From positions 300,697 through 364,696 of the forward strand of contig NZ_LMUM01000027.1 of NCBI RefSeq assembly GCF_009765985.1: a stretch of DNA of 64,000 bases. Direction: 5' to 3'. This DNA comes from Acidobacterium sp. S8. GTDB lineage: Bacteria > Acidobacteriota > Terriglobia > Terriglobales > Acidobacteriaceae. This document shows, piece by piece, positions 1-8,816 of the stretch. The notes beneath the pieces were generated by a model that had not been told where the DNA came from, did no database searches, and saw nothing but the letters and a program-made list of their open reading frames with translations. Position 1 is the first letter of the stretch. Each line of letters begins with the position of its first letter. The translations under genes were made by a program, and so were the position numbers.

Positions 1-546
1 TGCATATGACGATCTGTTTGCTGTCGTGCAAGATCGAGCGATCTGCGGAACATTTCGCTTGCAAGGGGGAGATCGTTTTGTTCAACGGCAACCACCCCTC
101 GTGTTCTAAATAGCTCGGCAGCTAATGAAGAATGCTGCTCATCCGAGATTTTTTGGGCGTCCTTTAGCTCCTGATTGGCAAGGGTTGTTTGTCCCAATCG
201 TGCATACGCCACCGCCCGAATCGTCGATCTTTGAATGGCAATGTCCGTGTTAGCTAAGTTTGGCTGGAGATTGCTTGAAAGAAGGGAAAGTGCTTTAGCG
301 TTAAGCCCTTGAAGGAGATTAAGATTTGCTTCGAGCAGGCGAAACTTCCAATCCCAGGGTTGCGGCTGCTCAGGATGGGATTGAAGGAATGCCTGCAGTC
401 GTTCTTGCGCCCCGGCCAAATTTCCGCGGGTGAGCTGATTTTGAATATCTGTGTAGGCTGCCTGGGGACTTGAATATCGCCGTGCGTGGCAGCCTAATAC
501 AGTAGTCAAAATAAAGAGAAAAACTATTATGGATAAGTTTTTCCAT
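1..546 (-). CDS. Partial TPR-like lipoprotein, start out of frame
   Basis: An open frame runs off the left edge of the window. It begins with a hydrophobic stretch (NLSIIVFLFILTTVLGC) ending in a lipobox, then a helical, Ala/Leu/Gln-rich region (for example AYTDIQNQLTRGNLAGAQER, later LAGAQ- and LASEMFRRSLDLA-type repeats) that looks like degenerate tetratricopeptide repeats. An outer-membrane or periplasmic lipoprotein is likely. No ATG, GTG or TTG lies in this frame before the signal peptide. The nearby ATG at 546-544 is in another frame; losing one A from the run of five A just after it would give a normal start (M-E-N-L-S-I-I-V). It is the last visible gene of the sigma/anti-sigma operon. 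Such loci in acidobacteria often carry CHAT-domain TPR proteins, but that domain would lie outside the window. Confidence 0.6.
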
Positions 547-1369
547 TGGATCGAGCAGTAGCCGCCGAGATAGCTCCACCCACGGGAGAGCCAAGCTTTA
601 CTCGAATCATCGAAAGTGAATAGGTTCCCCCCTGCACGATGACTTCGCCGAAGAAGATCCTTCCAAAGTCGCGTACATAAATGGAGTGCGCAAACACTTT
701 GCCGGGAAAGTTCTTCGGTACTCCTTCGAAGCCGTCGACGATTGAGCATACGATGCCGTCATTAGTATTGCTTTTCTCACCGGATTCGAGCCAGTGGAAG
801 TGATGTCTTACCCAGTCCGGGGTCTCCTCTTTGCCACCGCCGGCCTCTTGGTACTGCCTTTCGACATGCTTCCGCAGGCTTTTCTGCTCATCCCAGGGCT
901 TTCCTGGATATCCGGTTGGCGCGGCTTCAAAGCCTTCAAAAAGGTCATAATTGAGAATTGGCGTTATCGGGATGCCACTGATACGCAGATCAACAAACTG
1001 CGAGCCGGTTAGATAAATCTTTGGCGTATGGCCTTCATGTGGGTGCTCCACAGAAAGCTGAGCGACAATGCGCTTCGCTGTGATAATTTCCCGGATGTTG
1101 AGGTCATCGATCGCGGCTGTCACCTCCGTGATCCAGGGGCCGGTTGTGTCCTGCTTTTTTCCCGATACAGTGGTGCTGGTATTGGAATAGTTGACCGTGT
1201 TCTTCCACTTGCGGCCCTTATGTTCTCTTTCAATGACCCCTCCTACCAGCGGGAGCGAAACTGAAGATTGGGAGGGAACAAAGCCTGTAAAAGGACGGGT
1301 GATGTAGCCGCCGATAGCGCTGGCGTCGGCGTGGTAATAATGAGTCCTCTCAATCGTATTTTCTGCCAT
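527..1369 (-). CDS. Hypothetical protein of sigma/anti-sigma operon
   Basis: A 280-residue protein of unknown family, with no signal peptide and no membrane segment. The ATG at 1369 is preferred over one 21 bases upstream because a GGAG ribosome-binding site sits seven bases before it. The N-terminus (MAENTIERTHYYHADASAIGG) is polar; the middle has a His-rich patch (VRHHFHWLESGE) and a hydrophobic beta-rich end. It lies 37 bases after the anti-sigma factor and overlaps the next lipoprotein frame by 20 bases, so it is probably co-transcribed with the sigma factor. I do not recognise the family and assign no function. Confidence 0.75.
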   Translation of the reverse strand: MAENTIERTHYYHADASAIGGYITRPFTGFVPSQSSVSLPLVGGVIEREHKGRKWKNTVNYSNTSTTVSGKKQDTTGPWITEVTAAIDDLNIREIITAKRIVAQLSVEHPHEGHTPKIYLTGSQFVDLRISGIPITPILNYDLFEGFEAAPTGYPGKPWDEQKSLRKHVERQYQEAGGGKEETPDWVRHHFHWLESGEKSNTNDGIVCSIVDGFEGVPKNFPGKVFAHSIYVRDFGRIFFGEVIVQGGTYSLSMIRVKLGSPVGGAISAATARSNGKTYP

Positions 1370-1406
1370 GAAATCTCCGTTATGGGGCATGTTTGTGGAT
1401 GAAAAG

Positions 1407-2102
1407 TTAACGAATCTGCAAGAGAAAACGGTACTTCACGAGATCGACGGGCGTTTTCGGCGCGTCAGCGGAAACTCCCTGAACAAGCAGTGTATTGACA
1501 CCTGCTTCCGCATTTTCTGCAGGCACCTGAATCGGCACTGTGTTCATAGCTTGCGACGGCGGGACCGTGATCTGCCAGATCAGCTTGCCGGAAGGAGCAT
1601 ACAGCGAGCAGAGATATCCTGAAAAGCGGGTATCAGTCGGCACATCTACAAAGAGCAGGAATGACTTTTGCGCGCTGGCGATAACGGTGCGAATCTCCGC
1701 GCCGCGGCTCCCTCCATCCGCCAGATTCACCGAGGGCAAAATCTGCGGCTGCGATGCAATGGAAGCCTCCTGCCTCAGATGGGGAACCGTGACAACGTTC
1801 TGGAATGCAATCACCAGCAGCATGGCCGCCATAGCCGGGACAGCGAAGGCGGGGCGCAGAATCGAAGGAAAATTAAATAATTTGCGCTTTTCCTTAACCG
1901 CAGCCACTGGCATGGTGATGACGTTCGGGCGCGCCAGTTCTTTCTTTGCCTGGGCGATAAAGATGGTAGCCATCTTCAAATCGGCAGCGCATTCCTCGCA
2001 CCCGAAGTAATGCTCCTCAAAGGCGTCGCGAGCCTCCGGGCTCAACTCCCCGAGTAGATATTTCTCTACCGCGTACTGATTTACTGCCTCAGCGTGTTCC
2101 AT
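1407..2102 (-). CDS. Zinc-finger anti-sigma factor, membrane bound
   Basis: A 231-residue protein with an N-terminal anti-sigma zinc-binding signature: around residues 30-38 it reads EHYFGCEECAADL, i.e. His-x3-Cys-x2-Cys, the ZAS/zf-HC2 pattern. One transmembrane helix follows at about residues 84-105 (FAVPAMAAMLLVIAFQ), then a roughly 125-residue extracytoplasmic domain rich in beta strands. Proteins of this layout hold an ECF sigma factor at the membrane until an envelope signal releases it. It starts 12 bases after the stop of the sigma gene, which supports pairing with that factor. Confidence 0.88.
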   Translation of the reverse strand: MEHAEAVNQYAVEKYLLGELSPEARDAFEEHYFGCEECAADLKMATIFIAQAKKELARPNVITMPVAAVKEKRKLFNFPSILRPAFAVPAMAAMLLVIAFQNVVTVPHLRQEASIASQPQILPSVNLADGGSRGAEIRTVIASAQKSFLLFVDVPTDTRFSGYLCSLYAPSGKLIWQITVPPSQAMNTVPIQVPAENAEAGVNTLLVQGVSADAPKTPVDLVKYRFLLQIR

Positions 2103-2114
2103 GGATTTCGAGCC

Positions 2115-2747
2115 TCAACAGAATAGTGCAGGAAAAAGCCAAACGTATCGCCCGAAATTGCCGCCGCCTCCACCTGAAGGCCCGGATGACGCCATGTGTT
2201 TGACATAAAAAGACTTGAAGGATAGTTTCGCGCGGTGCAGAAGGACTCTTAGATACTCCCTGTCAACGCCGAATTCCGCGCAGACCTCGTCTTTGTCGCG
2301 ATCCTCGAGAAAAACTCTCTTCAGGAGCTGGCGGTCACGCTCGCTTAGTTTTTCCAGAATCTGACGCACGGTCTTCTGCGTATCTTTGGTAACCATCTCG
2401 TCCAGCACATCTGTATTCTCTGCAACTATGTCGATTTCCGAAGTGTCTTCCATCGCTTCGCTTCTTGAATGCGACCGATAATACTCGAGCAGAACGTGAT
2501 TGCAGATGGAATTTACCAGCGCTCCGAGTGCGGAGGCATTGCGCACGCCTTCTTTGCCCCTCAGTAATACGAAAACGCGGGCAAAGGTCTCCTGTCGGAG
2601 ATCCTCGACGGCATCTTTGGAGTGCAGTCGTGAGCGCAACTTCAGATGAATCAGTTCGCTGAAGTATTGAACGAAGTGCTCTTCGGTGCGGGGATCGCCG
2701 GTGCGAAGTTTTTCGAGGTAAGCATCATCGAACTGTTGGAACTGCAA
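2115..2747 (-). CDS. ECF-type RNA polymerase sigma factor
   Basis: Sigma-70 family factor of the extracytoplasmic-function type. Region 2 is visible in the N-terminal half (DAVEDLRQETFARVFVLLR, the core-binding helix) and region 4 near the end (RDRQLLKRVFLEDRDKDEVC, then a helix-turn-helix with DREYLRVLLHRAKLSF). A GGG-rich tail follows (SSGPSGGGGG). The open frame reaches an ATG at 2912, but those first 55 residues look unlike a sigma factor. A TTG at 2747 with GAGG eight bases upstream gives a normal-length protein of about 210 residues, so I chose it; this start is uncertain. It heads the operon with the anti-sigma factor. Confidence 0.85.
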   Translation of the reverse strand: MQFQQFDDAYLEKLRTGDPRTEEHFVQYFSELIHLKLRSRLHSKDAVEDLRQETFARVFVLLRGKEGVRNASALGALVNSICNHVLLEYYRSHSRSEAMEDTSEIDIVAENTDVLDEMVTKDTQKTVRQILEKLSERDRQLLKRVFLEDRDKDEVCAEFGVDREYLRVLLHRAKLSFKSFYVKHMASSGPSGGGGGNFGRYVWLFPALFC

Positions 2748-2958
2748 TCCATCGTCCTCAAAATAAAGTGCTTTTCGACTAAGACAGCAAACACCCAATG
2801 GCAAAACTATACATGGCCGAGAGCAAAATCGTTGCGAAATAAGTGCAAAATCGGGACATTTTCGCGTTGTTTTAAGCGCTTTTGGCGACATTAGCGATTG
2901 CGGTATGATCACGTCCAGGCATCAGTAGGTAAATCCTTCATTTCACGGAGCCAGCTCC

Positions 2959-5187
2959 ATGCAGACGCCAGAAACCCAGCCATCCTCTGTAATCGGTACG
3001 GCCGTACCCCGTGTCGACGGCCGACTGAAGACGACCGGGGCGGCCATGTATTCGTCGGACTATAGCTTTCCGGGAATGGTTTACCTGGTGCCGGTTTGCA
3101 GCCCGATAGCCAAGGGCAGGATCACGAAACTGGATGCGTCGGCGGCCGAGAAGATGCCGGGCGTACTGCGCGTGATGTACCACGGCCACGCTCCGGTAAT
3201 GTACCGGCCGATTCCCGGCAGCGACGACGCCTTTGTGGATGAAACCCGTCCTCCGTTTGAAGACGAGGTGATTTATTACAGCGGGCAATTTGTCGCGGCG
3301 GTGGTCGCGGAAACCGTAGAACAGGCAAGAGCCGCTGCCGAAACCGTTCAGGTGGAATATGCCTCTGAGTCACCGAATGTCGCGACCGATCTCAGCGATG
3401 GATGGGGCAGTCTGGCTGATACGAGTCATCGGGGCGATGCAGGCAAGGCTTTCGCTGCCGCTCCCGTTCAAATCGACGAAACATACGTCACCCCGGTCGA
3501 GACGCATAACCCTATCGAGCTGCACGCCTCTGTTGCCGTGTGGGACGGAAAGAAATTCACGCTTTATGAAACCACTCAGTCACTCCTGAATCACCAGGCG
3601 GTGATGGCGCAGTTTCTCGGCGTTCCTAACGAAAATGTGCAGATTGTGATGAAATTCCTGGGCTCCGGTTTTGGAGGCAAGCTCTGGCCGTGGACGCACG
3701 CTCCGCTGGCTGCGGCGACTGCCCGCGAGCTGAACCGGCCCGTCAAAGCTGTCGTTACGCGCAAGATGATGTTCAGTAACGTCGGCCATCGCCCCCGCAC
3801 GCAACAACGCATCCGCCTGGGAGCCACGCACGACGGCAAGCTTGTCTCGCTGCAGCACGACTACGTCAATCACACGTCGATGATCAGTGACTACGATGAG
3901 GGCTGCGGCGAAGCCACGCCCTACATCTACAGCACGCCAAACCTGTTGCTGCGTGCCGCCAAAGCTCAACGCAATATCGGTCCGCCGACTGCGATGCGCG
4001 GACCCGGAGCGGTGCCCGGGCTTTATGCGCTCGAATCTGCAATGGATGAGCTGGCTATCAAGTTGAAGATGGATCCGGTCGAGCTGCGCCTGCGCAACGA
4101 GCCGGAAAAAGATGAGAGTAACGGAAAGCCGTTTTCTTCGCGGCACCTGAAAGAGTGCCTGACCACAGGCGTGGAAAAGTTTGGCTGGGCGAAGCGTAAC
4201 CCTGCCGTCGGCTCCATGCGCAAGGGCGATCTAGTGCTGGGCTGGGGCATGGCCTGCGCCTCATGGGGAGCTTTTCGGATGGCGGCCCAAGTCTCCGTGG
4301 CGCTAAACAACGACGGTACGGCACGCGTCAGCTGTGCTACGCAGGATATCGGGACCGGCACCTATACCATTTTTGCCCAGGTTGTCAGCGACAAGACCGG
4401 AATTTCTGTCGATAAGGTTCAGGTGGTGCTCGGCGATACCAGCTTGCCTGCCGGCCCGCTTTCGGGTGGCTCGTGGGTCACGGCTTCGGTGGTTCCGGCC
4501 ATCGCCGCTGCTTCGAATGCGGCGGTTCATACGATGCTCGGCATCGCTGCCAGTACAGCCGGGTCGTCTTTCCATGGACGGAAACCCGATGACCTGGCAT
4601 ATACTGCCGGACGCATCCACGCCAAAGATCAGCCGGCGATGCAGGGGGTTCCGTTTGAGGATCTTCTGAAGCAGGCCAACATCCGCAGTGCTATCGGCAA
4701 CGGTAAATCGCTCGCGGCATCTGATGATCCCAATGCGCAGAAATATTCGCAGCATTCCTACGGCGCTCAGTTTGTGGAAGTTACCTGGGATCCTGGCATT
4801 GCGCGTTTGCGTGTGAGCCGCGTCGTTTCGGTCATCGACGTGGGACGCGTCATTAACCTGGGACCTGCTCGAAATCAGGTGCAGGGTGCGATTGTGATGG
4901 GCGTAGGCATGGGCATCTTTGAAGAGACGCGTTATGACCCGCGAAACGGCAACCCGATCAACAGCAATTTCGCCGACTATGTTGTATCGACCAGCGCCGA
5001 CGCACCGGAGATCGACGTCACTTTTCTGAATTACCCGGATCTGACGCTGAATGAATATGGAGCACGCGGAGTGGGTGAGATTGGGCTCGCGGGAATTGCT
5101 CCAGCCATCACCGCTGCTGTTTATCATGCAACTGGTGTGCGTGTGCGCGAGCTGCCGGTAAAGATCGAAAACCTGATGATGGCATAG
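2959..5187 (+). CDS. Molybdopterin-binding xanthine/aldehyde oxidase subunit
   Basis: A 742-residue large subunit of the molybdenum hydroxylase family (aldehyde oxidase/xanthine dehydrogenase; PaoC/YagR-like). The N-terminal a/b hammerhead domain is followed by the molybdenum-cofactor domains: GSGFGGK at about residues 234-240, MRGPGA at about 345, QDIGTGTYTIFAQ in the middle, and a C-terminal GARGVGEIGLAG whose Glu near residue 707 is the usual catalytic base. GGAG lies just upstream of the ATG. Family members normally work with a 2Fe-2S subunit and a FAD subunit; neither is adjacent here. There is no signal peptide, so a cytoplasmic location is expected. The substrate cannot be told from sequence. 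Confidence 0.93.
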   Translation: MQTPETQPSSVIGTAVPRVDGRLKTTGAAMYSSDYSFPGMVYLVPVCSPIAKGRITKLDASAAEKMPGVLRVMYHGHAPVMYRPIPGSDDAFVDETRPPFEDEVIYYSGQFVAAVVAETVEQARAAAETVQVEYASESPNVATDLSDGWGSLADTSHRGDAGKAFAAAPVQIDETYVTPVETHNPIELHASVAVWDGKKFTLYETTQSLLNHQAVMAQFLGVPNENVQIVMKFLGSGFGGKLWPWTHAPLAAATARELNRPVKAVVTRKMMFSNVGHRPRTQQRIRLGATHDGKLVSLQHDYVNHTSMISDYDEGCGEATPYIYSTPNLLLRAAKAQRNIGPPTAMRGPGAVPGLYALESAMDELAIKLKMDPVELRLRNEPEKDESNGKPFSSRHLKECLTTGVEKFGWAKRNPAVGSMRKGDLVLGWGMACASWGAFRMAAQVSVALNNDGTARVSCATQDIGTGTYTIFAQVVSDKTGISVDKVQVVLGDTSLPAGPLSGGSWVTASVVPAIAAASNAAVHTMLGIAASTAGSSFHGRKPDDLAYTAGRIHAKDQPAMQGVPFEDLLKQANIRSAIGNGKSLAASDDPNAQKYSQHSYGAQFVEVTWDPGIARLRVSRVVSVIDVGRVINLGPARNQVQGAIVMGVGMGIFEETRYDPRNGNPINSNFADYVVSTSADAPEIDVTFLNYPDLTLNEYGARGVGEIGLAGIAPAITAAVYHATGVRVRELPVKIENLMMA

Positions 5188-5237
5188 CCGTCCAACCCGG
5201 TGATCAAGTCTCAATATGTATCGTGAAACAAATTTCA

Positions 5238-5271
5238 GGTGCCACACGTCTTCCGTGGCACCAACCCTTTT
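5238..5271 (+). terminator. Rho-independent terminator after Mo-hydroxylase
   Basis: A perfect 8-bp stem (GGTGCCAC with GTGGCACC) around a 9-base loop is followed by AACCCTTTT. It lies 50 bases after the oxidoreductase stop and before the peptidase ribosome-binding site, so it probably separates the two transcripts. Confidence 0.65.
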
Positions 5272-5303
5272 AAAAATTGAGTACATTTCTGGAGGAAAGT
5301 GAA

Positions 5304-6860
5304 TTGAACAGGCTTCCACGCAGGCTGGCGACGCTCTCACTTGGAGCACTGTTGCTGGGGACTCAGGCCATTGCCCACGCACAGGATAAGAAACCGGACG
5401 ATGCCAAACAGCATGACAACGAAAAAGAGCAGCCTATTCCGCCGGAAAAAAGCTCGGTCACGCATCACGAGATCACGCTCGATGGCAAGACGATTCACTA
5501 CACTGCCACGGCAGGAACGCTGTTGATTCGTGACGAGGAAGAGAAGCCCTACGGAAGCATCTTCTACATCGCTTATACGCAAGACGGAGTGGACGCAAAG
5601 AGCCGTCCGGTTACCTTTCTCTATAACGGCGGACCCGGCGCGGCGACCCTGTGGCTGCACATGGGCTCGGTAGGGCCGGTGCGCGTCACGACTTCCAGTC
5701 CGGCAGCGACAGGAGCCGGGCCTTATCAGGTAGTGCCAAATCAATACAGCCTGCTGGATAAGACCGACCTCGTCTTCATCGATGCGCCTCTGACCGGCTA
5801 CTCACGCGCCGTGGGCAAGTCGACCCCGAAAGACTTTGCCGGAGTGGATCAGGATCTGAAGGCTTTCGACAAATTTATTGAACGCTATCTTGTAGTGAAT
5901 CAGCGCTGGAACTCACCCAAGTTTCTCTTTGGCGAGTCCTATGGAACCACGCGCTCTGCTGGACTTTCAGCAGTGCTGCAGGAAAATGGCGTCTCGCTGA
6001 ATGGCATCGTTCTGCTCTCGTCGATTCTGAATTATGGTGAGCTAGCCGCGGGCATGGACACGCAGTACATCAATAACCTGCCGAGTTATGCCGCGATTGC
6101 CTGGTATCACAACAAGCTGCAGAATAAGCCTGCCGATCTCAAGCCTTTCCTTGAAGAGGTTCGCGGCTTTGCGCGCGGCGATTACTCCGAAGCGCTGGCG
6201 GAAGGCGACCAGCTTCCGCCCGCCAAGCTTGATGCCATTGCGGCAAAGGTTAACCAGTACACCGGGCTTAGTGTGCAGTACGTGAAAGACGCGAAGCTGC
6301 GTGTCTCTCCCACGCGCTTTCGAAAGGAGCTGCTGCGCGGCGAGGGTGACATTCTTGGCCGCTACGATGCTCGTTTTGAGGGAACCGACGTCGACAACGC
6401 AGGCGAATATCCCGGCTACGATCCTTCCGACACTGGCATCTCCGGAGCATTCGTCGCCGCGGAGAATGACTATCTTACGCGCGAGCTGAAATATGAGACC
6501 ACGGATACTTATCGTCCCAGCGCGAACTCCATTGGCGAATGGGACTGGAAGCATCGCGGAGCGGGTGCCGGGCGCGGCTTTGGCGGCCAGCAGGCGATGC
6601 CTTACGTTGCAGGCGATCTGGCGGACACTATCCGCAAAAACCCCAAGCTGAAAGTCATGTCAGCAAACGGCTACTTCGACCTGGCAACGCCCTTCTTCGC
6701 CACCGAATACGACCTCTCGCACATGATGCTGACGCCCGACCTGGCAAAGAATGTTGAGTTCACCTACTACCCATCGGGGCACATGGTGTATCTCAATGTA
6801 GACGCGCTGAAGGACTTCAAGCACGACCTGGATAATTTCTACTCAGGCGCTGCAAAATAG
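5304..6860 (+). CDS. Secreted serine carboxypeptidase-like S10 peptidase
   Basis: A 518-residue exported peptidase of family S10. The start is read as a TTG at 5304, eight bases after a GGAGG site; it gives a clean signal peptide (LATLSLGALLLGTQAIAHA, cleavage before QDKK). The alpha/beta-hydrolase core shows the oxyanion segment NGGPGAATLWLH, the nucleophile Ser near residue 212 in GESYGTTR, the acid Asp near 459 in NGYFDLATP, and His near 493 in PSGHMVY. All three catalytic residues are present. It would cut C-terminal residues from peptides in the periplasm or outside. It stands alone between terminator-like hairpins. Confidence 0.92.
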   Translation: MNRLPRRLATLSLGALLLGTQAIAHAQDKKPDDAKQHDNEKEQPIPPEKSSVTHHEITLDGKTIHYTATAGTLLIRDEEEKPYGSIFYIAYTQDGVDAKSRPVTFLYNGGPGAATLWLHMGSVGPVRVTTSSPAATGAGPYQVVPNQYSLLDKTDLVFIDAPLTGYSRAVGKSTPKDFAGVDQDLKAFDKFIERYLVVNQRWNSPKFLFGESYGTTRSAGLSAVLQENGVSLNGIVLLSSILNYGELAAGMDTQYINNLPSYAAIAWYHNKLQNKPADLKPFLEEVRGFARGDYSEALAEGDQLPPAKLDAIAAKVNQYTGLSVQYVKDAKLRVSPTRFRKELLRGEGDILGRYDARFEGTDVDNAGEYPGYDPSDTGISGAFVAAENDYLTRELKYETTDTYRPSANSIGEWDWKHRGAGAGRGFGGQQAMPYVAGDLADTIRKNPKLKVMSANGYFDLATPFFATEYDLSHMMLTPDLAKNVEFTYYPSGHMVYLNVDALKDFKHDLDNFYSGAAK

Positions 6861-6866
6861 ATGATC

Positions 6867-6899
6867 GAGGGGCCGGGGAATCGGCCTCTCAGTTCTTTC
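6867..6899 (+). terminator. Terminator-like hairpin after peptidase
   Basis: A 9-bp stem (GAGGGGCCG with CGGCCTCTC, one G-U pair) is followed by a weak T-rich stretch (AGTTCTTTC). It sits six bases after the stop of the S10 peptidase. Confidence 0.45.
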
Positions 6900-6972
6900 G
6901 CCGGTTCGCAATCTGACTGCCGCAAATGCGATGATATTTCTGTAGGGCTTTATGCCTGAAAGGAATAGAAGT

Positions 6973-8319
6973 ATGGCAGATGTGGTAACAAGCGAGGCGT
7001 CCCAGTTCACACAAAAAGTTGAGAACCGCTCCGCCCGTATCGGCATCATCGGAATGGGGTATGTGGGCCTTCCGCTGGCACTTCTCTTCAGCGAAGAGCG
7101 CTTCGCCGTGACGGGCTTTGATATCGATGCGAAGAAGGTCTCATCTCTCAACTCCGGCGGCTCCTACATCGTGCGTATTCCGGGAACGGAGATTCAGGCA
7201 GCTCAGAAGCACGGCTTCCGCGCCACTTCTGACTACTCTGAGATCGCGAGTGTGGATGCCGTCATCATCTGCGTGCCAACGCCGCTCAATGAGCACCATG
7301 AGCCAGACCTGAGTTATATCCGCGATACGGCGAGCGCCATTGCACCGCATTTGCGTGAAGGCCAGATCGTTATTCTTGAAAGCACGACGTATCCCGGCAC
7401 TACGGAAGAAGTTCTAATCCCCATTCTCGAAGAAGGAAACAGCCGTCAGCTTCGCGTAAGCAGAGACGCCGCTTCCAAGGGATTTTACGTAGCGTTCTCC
7501 CCGGAACGAGAAGATCCGGGAAATGACACTGTCGCGCGTCGCGATATACCGAAGGTTGTCGGGGGTGTGGGTTCACGCGCTCTTGAAATGGCTTCTTCGG
7601 TCTATGGAAGTATTTTCAATCGCACCGTGCCTGTATCGACACCGGCAGCAGCGGAAATGACCAAGCTGCTCGAAAACATCTATCGCTGCGTGAACATAGC
7701 GTTGGTAAATGAGCTGAAACAGCTCTGCCATCGCATGGATATCGATATTTTTGAAGTGATCGATGCGGCGAAGACCAAGCCCTTCGGCTTCCAGGCATTT
7801 TATCCCGGTCCGGGATTGGGTGGTCACTGCATCCCAATTGACCCGTTCTATCTTTCGTGGAAGGCGAAGCAGTATGACTTCCGTACGAAGTTCATTGAGC
7901 TTGCCGGTGAAGTGAATGTCGCAATGCCATACTACGTCGTCGATAAGACGGTTGAGGCACTGAACGAACAATCAAAGGCGATGAAGGGCGCGAAGATATT
8001 GGTTCTTGGCCTTGCTTACAAGAAGGACGTCGATGATCTGCGTGAATCTCCTTCACTTACGATCATCGAGTTGCTGAAGGATCGGGGGGCTGTCGTCGCC
8101 TACAACGATCCATATTTTCCTTATGTAGGACGGGGTCGCCATTACGATCTGGAGATGCATGGAGTGTCGCTCGACAATCTGGCGCAATATGATTGCGTGC
8201 TGATTGTGACCGATCATTCTGACTACGATTATCAGCGCATCGTGGCCGATTCGAAGCTCGTTGTCGATTCAAGAAATGCGACCAAAGGGATTCGTTCAGA
8301 AAAGATAGTGCGCTGCTGA
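6973..8319 (+). CDS. UDP-sugar 6-dehydrogenase (nucleotide-sugar dehydrogenase)
   Basis: A 448-residue NAD-dependent nucleotide-sugar dehydrogenase of the UDP-GlcNAc/UDP-ManNAc type (WbpA/WecC-like). It oxidises the C6 hydroxyl of a UDP-sugar to a carboxylate for surface polysaccharide synthesis. Visible are the Rossmann motif GIIGMGYVGLPLA, the PTPLNEHHEPDLSY and ESTTYPGTTEE segments, FSPEREDPGN, and the active-site Cys near residue 286 in GLGGHCIPIDP, then LGLAYKKDVDDLRESP in the UDP-binding domain. The second ATG (6973) is favoured because AAGGA lies eight bases before it. No glycan gene cluster surrounds it, so the exact sugar is uncertain. Its 3' end is overlapped by the convergent frameshifted gene. 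Confidence 0.9.
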   Translation: MADVVTSEASQFTQKVENRSARIGIIGMGYVGLPLALLFSEERFAVTGFDIDAKKVSSLNSGGSYIVRIPGTEIQAAQKHGFRATSDYSEIASVDAVIICVPTPLNEHHEPDLSYIRDTASAIAPHLREGQIVILESTTYPGTTEEVLIPILEEGNSRQLRVSRDAASKGFYVAFSPEREDPGNDTVARRDIPKVVGGVGSRALEMASSVYGSIFNRTVPVSTPAAAEMTKLLENIYRCVNIALVNELKQLCHRMDIDIFEVIDAAKTKPFGFQAFYPGPGLGGHCIPIDPFYLSWKAKQYDFRTKFIELAGEVNVAMPYYVVDKTVEALNEQSKAMKGAKILVLGLAYKKDVDDLRESPSLTIIELLKDRGAVVAYNDPYFPYVGRGRHYDLEMHGVSLDNLAQYDCVLIVTDHSDYDYQRIVADSKLVVDSRNATKGIRSEKIVRC

Positions 8320-8798
8320 GGCAGCGCACGGTCAATCGTTGTCAGCGGGTGTCTGTGTGAGTAGATGACGCGCCAGCCAGCGTCTTTCCAGACATACACG
8401 TCCGATGATCGGGTCGTCATCTGTTTGCCGTCAGGGCCGGGATAGCTGAAACGGCCGTGCGCGACAGCCACATCTCCGTACATGGACACTTCGCTTTTTG
8501 CGCCGGACGGCGTGTAGGTCTTTCCCTTGTTCTTCGCAGCTCCATTCAGCTCATCGGTCAGATTGCCAACCTTCCCGTTACGCTTTACTTCGCTATAGCT
8601 GGGTAGAAGCAGGCAGCGTTCGAACTCCACATCGCCGGTGCTGTACGCTGCCGACCACGCATCTTCCAGCCGCTGGATAGTGGCTTCGTCATGGTCTTGA
8701 TTCAACAGCGAAGGGGAGTTGCAACTATCGTCGGCAAAGAGCGACGGATGTGTGGAGAAAGCCAGTCCCGCGCACAGCACGAAAAAGCGAATACGCAT
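8232..8798 (-). CDS. Secreted DUF4440/SnoaL-like protein, frameshifted C-terminus
   Basis: A protein with a signal peptide (FFVLCAGLAFSTHPSLFA) and an NTF2-like fold of the DUF4440/SnoaL type (ATIQRLEDAWSAAYSTGDVEF, later SDVYVWKDAGWRVIYS). It is a tandem paralogue of the next gene upstream. The paralogue ends QTPADNN; here the DNA still encodes QTPADND and a TGA (8334-8332), but in another frame. A one-base loss near 8358 has shifted reading after VIYSH, adding about 33 foreign residues and 88 bases of antisense overlap with the sugar dehydrogenase. A strong AGGAG precedes the ATG. Function is unknown; NTF2-like folds may bind small molecules. Confidence 0.75.
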   Translation of the reverse strand: MRIRFFVLCAGLAFSTHPSLFADDSCNSPSLLNQDHDEATIQRLEDAWSAAYSTGDVEFERCLLLPSYSEVKRNGKVGNLTDELNGAAKNKGKTYTPSGAKSEVSMYGDVAVAHGRFSYPGPDGKQMTTRSSDVYVWKDAGWRVIYSHRHPLTTIDRALPQQRTIFSERIPLVAFLESTTSFESATMR

Positions 8799-8816
8799 GT
8801 CGAATCTCCTGATGGC

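Noticed and set aside
2874..2881. AAGCGCTT core upstream of the sigma factor
   Set aside because: It lacks the TGG and TTACC flanks of the LacI-type sites, so an 8-base match is likely chance.
4303..5382. 359-codon frame on the minus strand
   Set aside because: It lies antisense to the molybdenum hydroxylase and the peptidase start, has no ribosome-binding site and no family-like sequence.
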